18,838 bases of DNA, taken from the NCBI GenBank assembly GCA_913054115.1, contig CAJXIS010000003.1:1-18838 (forward strand), written 5' to 3'. This stretch comes from an uncultured Acidimicrobiaceae bacterium. GTDB lineage: Bacteria > Actinomycetota > Acidimicrobiia > Acidimicrobiales > MedAcidi-G1. Of this stretch, positions 14,636-18,838 are shown one piece after another. Each line of letters begins with the position of its first letter. Positions within the stretch are counted from its first letter, which is position 1. Position numbers and translations under genes: made by a program. The notes under the pieces are model-generated. The model was not told the origin of the DNA, ran no database searches, and saw only the letters and a list, made by a program, of their open reading frames with translations.

Positions 14636-15240
14636 TGGCACGCGTACCGATCCTCGGCGACGTGTCGGGCGTCGTCGACGAGGGCCTCGAGGGACTCGAC
14701 CACAACTTCGTCACCGCCCGCATCGAAGACCTCGTCAAGTGGTCCCGGGCACGCAGCTGTTGGCCGGCCACCTTCGGCCTGGCCTGCTGCGCCATCGAGA
14801 TGATGGCCACCGGCGCCGCCCACTTCGACCTGGCCCGCTACGGCATGGAGGTCTTCCGGGCGTCGCCCCGACAGGCCGACCTCATGATCGTCGCCGGACG
14901 CGTCTCGCAGAAGATGGCCCCGGTGCTGCGCCAGATCTACGACCAGATGATGGAACCCAAGTGGGTCATCTCGATGGGCGTCTGCGCATCGAGCGGCGGC
15001 ATGTTCAACAACTACGCCATCGTGCAGGGCGTCGACCAGATCGTGCCGGTCGACGTCTACGCCCCGGGTTGCCCGCCCGGACCCGAGACCCTGATGCACG
15101 CCATCCTCACCCTGCACGACCAGATCCTCACCGGTGAGCTCACCCGCCGTCGCGATCGGACCGGTGGCGGCGCCGGCATCGACCTCGCCCAGATGCCCCC
15201 TCGCGAACAGCCCGCCCCAGAGCCGACGGACGCACCGTGA
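14635..15240 (+). CDS. nuoB: NADH-quinone oxidoreductase subunit B
   Basis: The 201-residue protein carries the ligands of cluster N2, the last Fe-S cluster before quinone: Cys51 and Cys52 (LACCAIEMM), Cys117 (GVCASSGG) and Cys146 (APGCPPGPE). The first 160 residues match the family closely. The tail after about residue 170 is Arg/Gly-rich then Pro-rich and specific to this protein. The start overlaps nuoA (TGATG) and the stop overlaps nuoC (GTGA). Confidence 0.97.
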   Translation: MARVPILGDVSGVVDEGLEGLDHNFVTARIEDLVKWSRARSCWPATFGLACCAIEMMATGAAHFDLARYGMEVFRASPRQADLMIVAGRVSQKMAPVLRQIYDQMMEPKWVISMGVCASSGGMFNNYAIVQGVDQIVPVDVYAPGCPPGPETLMHAILTLHDQILTGELTRRRDRTGGGAGIDLAQMPPREQPAPEPTDAP

Positions 15241-15737
15241 GCGACACCGAGGCCACCGTCGAGGAGGCTGCGCCGGTTCCGGCATCGACCTCGTGTGGCC
15301 AATCCGTGCTGCACCCCGGCCGTGACGCCTACCTCGGCACCGTCGAATCACTGCGCAACGAGGGCTACTGCTCCGCCATCGACCTCACCGTCGTCGACTA
15401 CCTGACCCATCCGGGTCGCACCGACCTTCCCGAGGGCATCGAGCCCGAGCGCTTCGAGGTCGTGGTCGGCCTGATCGACCATGCCCGCCGGACACGGATC
15501 CGGCTCCGTGTCCAGGTGCCGGCCGACGACCCGACCGTGCCGTCGCTGTTCGACCTCTTCCCCGGCACCGAGGCGATGGAACGCGAGGCCTTCGACCTGT
15601 TCGGCGTGTCCTTCGAGGGCCACCCCGACCACAGCCGGATCCTGCTCCCCGAGGACTGGGTGGGACATCCGCTCCGCAAGGACGAGGGGATCGGCGCCAT
15701 TCCCGTCCAGTTCAAGGCCGCTTCGGAGCGGCGTTGA
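15237..15737 (+). CDS. nuoC: NADH-quinone oxidoreductase subunit C
   Basis: The 166-residue protein carries the 30-kDa subunit signature: EREAFDLFGVSFEGHPDHSRIL followed by PEDWVGHPLRKD near 114-149. It is a structural part of the hydrophilic arm with no cofactor. The first ~30 residues are acidic, Ala-rich and not conserved. The GTG start lies inside the nuoB stop (GTGA), and the stop is shared with a TTG start of nuoD (TTGA). It is separate from nuoD, not fused as in E. coli. Confidence 0.96.
   Translation: MSDTEATVEEAAPVPASTSCGQSVLHPGRDAYLGTVESLRNEGYCSAIDLTVVDYLTHPGRTDLPEGIEPERFEVVVGLIDHARRTRIRLRVQVPADDPTVPSLFDLFPGTEAMEREAFDLFGVSFEGHPDHSRILLPEDWVGHPLRKDEGIGAIPVQFKAASERR
15725..15728 (+). 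promoter_or_regulatory. Ribosome binding site for the TTG start of nuoD
   Basis: GGAG lies 5 bases before TTG at 15734, which overlaps the nuoC stop. This supports the TTG over the in-frame GTGs at 15746 and 15749 and the ATGs at 15770 and 15776. Confidence 0.45.
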
Positions 15738-17056
15738 CGACGCCAGTGGTGGACGAGGCGGTCGGCGCCATGGACATGGGCTCCGATGAGCGCGTCCGGC
15801 GACGGGATCGCAGCGCCGTGCTCCGGATGACCGAGGTCGAGGCAGCCGAGCTGGCCATCACCCCCCGCAACCCGATCACGGGCGAAGTGGCCGACGAGCG
15901 GATGATCCTCAACATGGGACCGGCGCACCCGTCGACCCACGGCGTGCTGCGGCTGCTGCTCGAGATGGAAGGCGAGACCGTCCTGCGCTCGAAGCCGATC
16001 ATCGGCTACCTGCACACCGGCATGGAGAAGACCGGCGAGAACCTCACCTTCCTCCAGGGCCCCACCAACGTCACCCGCATGGACTACGCCTCGCCGCTGT
16101 TCTCCGAGCTGGTGTTCTCCCTGGCGACCGAGCAGCTGCTCGGCATCGAGGTACCGACCCGAGCCACCTGGATCCGGATGCTCATGTGCGAACTCAACCG
16201 GGTCTCCTCCCACCTGCTGTTCCAGGCCACCAACGGCATGGACCTCGGCGCCGTCTCGATGATGATCTACGGCTGGCGCGAACGGGAAGAGGTCCTGCGC
16301 TTTTTCGAGAAGGTCACCGGCCTGCGGATGAACCACAACTACATCCGTCCGGGAGGCGTCGCCGCCGACCTTCCCGACGGCTGGCAGGACGACATCCGCC
16401 ACCTGCTCGAAATCATCCCGCCCCGCCTCGACGAGTACGAGATCCTGCTCAACAACCAGCCGATCTTCCGGGCCCGCCTCCAGGGGGTCGGCGTCCTCGA
16501 ACCCGCCGAGGCCCTGGCCCTCTCGGTGACCGGCCCGATCCTGCGTGCGACCGGCTACGACTGGGACCTGCGACGCGACGAGCCGTACCTCGCCTACGAC
16601 CAGGTCGACTTCGACGTCGTCGTGGGCACCTGTGGCGATTCCTTCGACCGGTACGCCGTTCGACTCGAGGAGATCCGACAGTCCCTGCACATCGTCGAAC
16701 AGATCCTCGACCTCATGCCCGACGGCGACTACCGCACCCAGGACAAAAAGGTCACCCCGCCGCCGCGTGCCCGCATCGACGAGTCGATGGAAGCGCTGAT
16801 CCACCACTTCAAGATCTTCACCGAGGGCTTCCACGTCCCCGAGGGAGAGGTCTACGCAGCCGTCGAATCGCCCCGCGGCGAACTGGGCTGCTACATCGTC
16901 TCCGACGGCGGACCCAAGCCGTACCGCATGCACATCCGCGGCCCGAGCTTCGCCAACCTCCAGACGCTGCCCCACCTCATGCACGGCCGGCTCATCGCCG
17001 ACGCCGTCGCCGTCATCTCCTCGGTCGATCCGATCATGGGCGAGGTGGATCGCTGA
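15734..17056 (+). CDS. nuoD: NADH-quinone oxidoreductase subunit D
   Basis: The protein is 440 residues from the TTG start. The 49-kDa subunit forms the quinone pocket with NuoB. His69 in GPAHPSTHGVLR and Tyr118 in TRMDYAS match the quinone-contacting His38 and Tyr87 of Thermus Nqo4. GYLHTGMEK, the HNYIRPGGV segment and the C-terminal SVDPIMGEVDR are all conserved. The ~55 residues before the conserved core are variable, so the start is uncertain. TTG at 15734 (TTGA with nuoC) has the best upstream GGAG, while ATG at 15770 would shorten the protein by 12 residues. The TGA overlaps the nuoE ATG by one base. Confidence 0.96.
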   Translation: MTTPVVDEAVGAMDMGSDERVRRRDRSAVLRMTEVEAAELAITPRNPITGEVADERMILNMGPAHPSTHGVLRLLLEMEGETVLRSKPIIGYLHTGMEKTGENLTFLQGPTNVTRMDYASPLFSELVFSLATEQLLGIEVPTRATWIRMLMCELNRVSSHLLFQATNGMDLGAVSMMIYGWREREEVLRFFEKVTGLRMNHNYIRPGGVAADLPDGWQDDIRHLLEIIPPRLDEYEILLNNQPIFRARLQGVGVLEPAEALALSVTGPILRATGYDWDLRRDEPYLAYDQVDFDVVVGTCGDSFDRYAVRLEEIRQSLHIVEQILDLMPDGDYRTQDKKVTPPPRARIDESMEALIHHFKIFTEGFHVPEGEVYAAVESPRGELGCYIVSDGGPKPYRMHIRGPSFANLQTLPHLMHGRLIADAVAVISSVDPIMGEVDR

Positions 17057-17727
17057 TGACGTTCTTCACCGAGGCCAACGCCCGAATCGCCGCAGAGGTC
17101 ATCGCCCAGTACCCGAGGCCCAAGTCGGCCGTCATCCCACTGCTGCACCTGGCGCAGGAGCAGGAGGGCTGGGTCACCCGCGACGCCATGGTCGAGGTCG
17201 CCGAACTCACCGGCGTCACGCCCGCCGAGGTGCTGGGCACCGGTTCGTTCTACGAGATGTTCAAGTTCCATCCGGTGGGTCGCTACGTCGTCAACGTCTG
17301 CACCAACATCTCCTGCCTGCTGCTCGGCGGCGAGGAACTGCTGCACCACGCCGAGGAGTCGCTCGGGGTCCGGTCCGGAGGCACCACCGACGACGGGATG
17401 TTCACCGTCGAAGAGGTCGAGTGCGTGGCTGCCTGCACCGAGGCGCCGTGCTTCACCGTCAACTACCGCTACTTCCACCGGGCCGACGCCGACACCCTCG
17501 ACGTCGTCGTCGCCGACCTGCGTGCCGGCCGCAGCCCGCTGGCACGCGGCGCCCAGGGGGACGACGGCAACCTGCCTTCGCACGGCACCCTCAGCCGCCT
17601 CCGCCAGCACATCCCGGACGATCGTCGTGCCGGCGTGACGCCCCCCGAACTGGTCACCGAGGCGCCGGTCTGGCTGCGGCCCTCTCCCGCCTTGGCGCCG
17701 TCGACGGCAGGTGTCGCCGATGCCTGA
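17056..17727 (+). CDS. nuoE: NADH-quinone oxidoreductase subunit E
   Basis: The 223-residue protein has the thioredoxin-like [2Fe-2S] (N1a) fold. Ligands are Cys82 and Cys87 (VCTNISC) and Cys123 and Cys127 (ECVAACTEAPC); Cys132 follows. The N-terminal helical domain includes the EQEGWVTRDAM segment. The last ~55 residues (from about 168) are an unconserved extension ending in a Pro/Ala-rich tail. Its stop falls inside the beginning of nuoF, giving an 8-base overlap. Confidence 0.96.
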   Translation: MTFFTEANARIAAEVIAQYPRPKSAVIPLLHLAQEQEGWVTRDAMVEVAELTGVTPAEVLGTGSFYEMFKFHPVGRYVVNVCTNISCLLLGGEELLHHAEESLGVRSGGTTDDGMFTVEEVECVAACTEAPCFTVNYRYFHRADADTLDVVVADLRAGRSPLARGAQGDDGNLPSHGTLSRLRQHIPDDRRAGVTPPELVTEAPVWLRPSPALAPSTAGVADA

Positions 17728-18838
17728 ACCCACCACCGTGCACCCGGCCGGCATGGGCTACGTGCCCCACGCCGCAGGCTTCGTCGCCAACGACGGGCCG
17801 AAGCTGGTCACCAGCCGCTTCCCCTACGAGGACTCGTACACCCTCGAACGCGCCCTCGCCACCGGTGCCTACACCGGCCTACGGTCGGCCCTCGGCCTGG
17901 CCCCGGGTGAAGTGCATGCCGAGGTCCGTGAAGCCACCCTGCTCGGCCGCGGCGGCGCCGGCTTCCCGGCCGGCGTCAAGTGGGGCTTCTGCCCCGAGGG
18001 CGTCTGGCCCCGCTACCTCGTCGTCAACGGCGACGAGAGCGAACCGGGCACCTACAAGGACCGCCTCCTCATGGAACGCGACCCGCACCAGCTCATCGAG
18101 GGCTGCCTGATCGCCTGCTACGCCCTCGGCCTGTCGCAGTGCTTCCTCTACGTGCGCGGCGAGATGGCCCTCGCCCAGGAGCGGCTGGCCGCAGCCCTCA
18201 ACGACGCCTACGCCGCCGGCTACGTCGGGCGCAACATCTGCGACACCGACTTCTCCGTCGACATCACCCTCCACTGGGGTGCGGGCGCCTACATCGTCGG
18301 CGAGGAGACAGCGCTCATCGAGAGCCTCGAAGGCAACCGGGGCATGCCCCGCCTCAAGCCGCCGTACTTCCCGGCGGCCATCGGCCTGTACGGCAAGCCC
18401 ACGATCGTCAACAACGTCGAGACCCTCGCCAACCTGCCGTGGATCCTCGAGCACGGCGCAGCCGCCTACAAGGGCTACGGCTCCGAGGCATCGCCGGGCA
18501 CCCGCCTGTTCGCCATCTCCGGTCACGTCGTGCGGCCGGGTATCTACGAGGTCGAACAGGGCGTCACGACATTCCGCGACGTCATCTACGGCGACAACTT
18601 CTGTCAGGGCATCCGGGGCGGCAACGACCTCAAGGCGTTCATCCCCGGGGGCGCCTCCGCCCCCTGGTTCTTCGAGGAGCAGCTCGACCTGCCCCTCGAG
18701 GCACGTGACGTCAGCGCCGCCGGCTCGATGCTCGGCTCCGGTGCGATCGTCGTCATGGACCACACGACCGACGTCGTCAAGGCCTGCCTACGGGTCGTGC
18801 AGTTCTTCGCCCGCGAGTCGTGCGGCACGTGCACACCC
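17720..18838 (+). CDS. nuoF: NADH-quinone oxidoreductase subunit F (3' end outside window)
   Basis: The frame starts with ATG at 17720 and stays open to the window edge, giving 373 visible residues. NuoF binds NADH and FMN and takes up hydride. Visible sites are the FMN/NADH glycine loop GRGGAGFPAGVKW (77-89), NGDESEPGTYKDR (103-115), and GAYIVGEETALIESLEGNRG (189-208). An SLBB-like region follows. The last bases encode ESCGTC, with Cys368 and Cys371 as the first two ligands of cluster N3; the remaining ligands lie outside. It overlaps nuoE by 8 bases, as expected for the stoichiometric NuoE/NuoF pair. Confidence 0.97.
   Translation, partial: MPEPTTVHPAGMGYVPHAAGFVANDGPKLVTSRFPYEDSYTLERALATGAYTGLRSALGLAPGEVHAEVREATLLGRGGAGFPAGVKWGFCPEGVWPRYLVVNGDESEPGTYKDRLLMERDPHQLIEGCLIACYALGLSQCFLYVRGEMALAQERLAAALNDAYAAGYVGRNICDTDFSVDITLHWGAGAYIVGEETALIESLEGNRGMPRLKPPYFPAAIGLYGKPTIVNNVETLANLPWILEHGAAAYKGYGSEASPGTRLFAISGHVVRPGIYEVEQGVTTFRDVIYGDNFCQGIRGGNDLKAFIPGGASAPWFFEEQLDLPLEARDVSAAGSMLGSGAIVVMDHTTDVVKACLRVVQFFARESCGTCTP

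Noticed and set aside
15398..16984. A 528-residue minus-strand frame opposite nuoC and nuoD
   Set aside because: The plus strand encodes clear NuoC and NuoD; the minus frame is their antisense shadow.

Overview
The window comes from a very GC-rich bacterial chromosome. Stop/start overlaps are dense (GTGA, ATGA, TGATG), GTG and TTG starts are frequent, and HemB carries a C-D-C metal loop of the kind I associate with actinobacteria. I infer an aerobic, menaquinone-using actinobacterium, probably outside the classical Streptomyces/Mycobacterium lineages and possibly Acidimicrobiia-like. The lineage is an inference from gene content and style; no marker gene is present to settle it. I see no mobile elements, CRISPR arrays, tRNAs or rRNAs.

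Positions 1-4400 (+): a C5-pathway tetrapyrrole cluster. It holds the 3' end of hemA (glutamyl-tRNA reductase), then hemC, hemD, hemB and hemL. Together with the missing hemA start, these make uroporphyrinogen III from glutamyl-tRNA and would supply the hemes used by the cytochromes encoded further right.

Positions 4416-8073 (-): a convergent, probably co-transcribed set. Reading leftward, it is a membrane-anchored mono-heme cytochrome c (TTG start), a geranylgeranyl-reductase/MenJ-like FAD enzyme (candidate menaquinone side-chain reductase) and pgi (glucose-6-phosphate isomerase). A 5-bp hairpin sits between the convergent hemL and pgi stops.

Positions 8074-8482: a 409-base divergent intergenic region between the cytochrome c gene and the large rightward operon.

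Positions 8483-14099 (+): a quinol-oxidising complex with an unusual gene set. It comprises a 151-aa three-helix membrane protein, a 2[4Fe-4S] ferredoxin, a cytochrome b6-type protein, a subunit IV-type protein, a two-helix Rieske protein with a Tat-like motif, a two-helix diheme cytochrome c, and a 336-aa membrane protein of unknown function. The b6-type protein has 13/14 histidine spacing and keeps the cysteine that binds heme c_i in b6f. The subunit IV protein has an APWY Qo motif. Cytochrome b is therefore split as in b6f and Firmicute complexes, there is no cytochrome f or c1, and a ferredoxin is embedded in the operon.

Positions 14156-18838 (+): the start of a complex I operon, nuoA-nuoB-nuoC-nuoD-nuoE-nuoF. 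nuoF runs off the right edge within its N3 cluster motif.

Reading the genes together: complex I (NADH side) and the b6f-like complex (quinol side) are encoded back to back. Divergent genes supply a candidate electron acceptor (cytochrome c) and a candidate quinone-tailoring enzyme, and heme synthesis lies nearby. The most interesting element is the ferredoxin plus the heme c_i cysteine, which raises the possibility of a ferredoxin-linked quinone reaction in a non-photosynthetic bacterium. An N-terminal motif shared by the divergent cytochrome c and subunit IV is the second most interesting.
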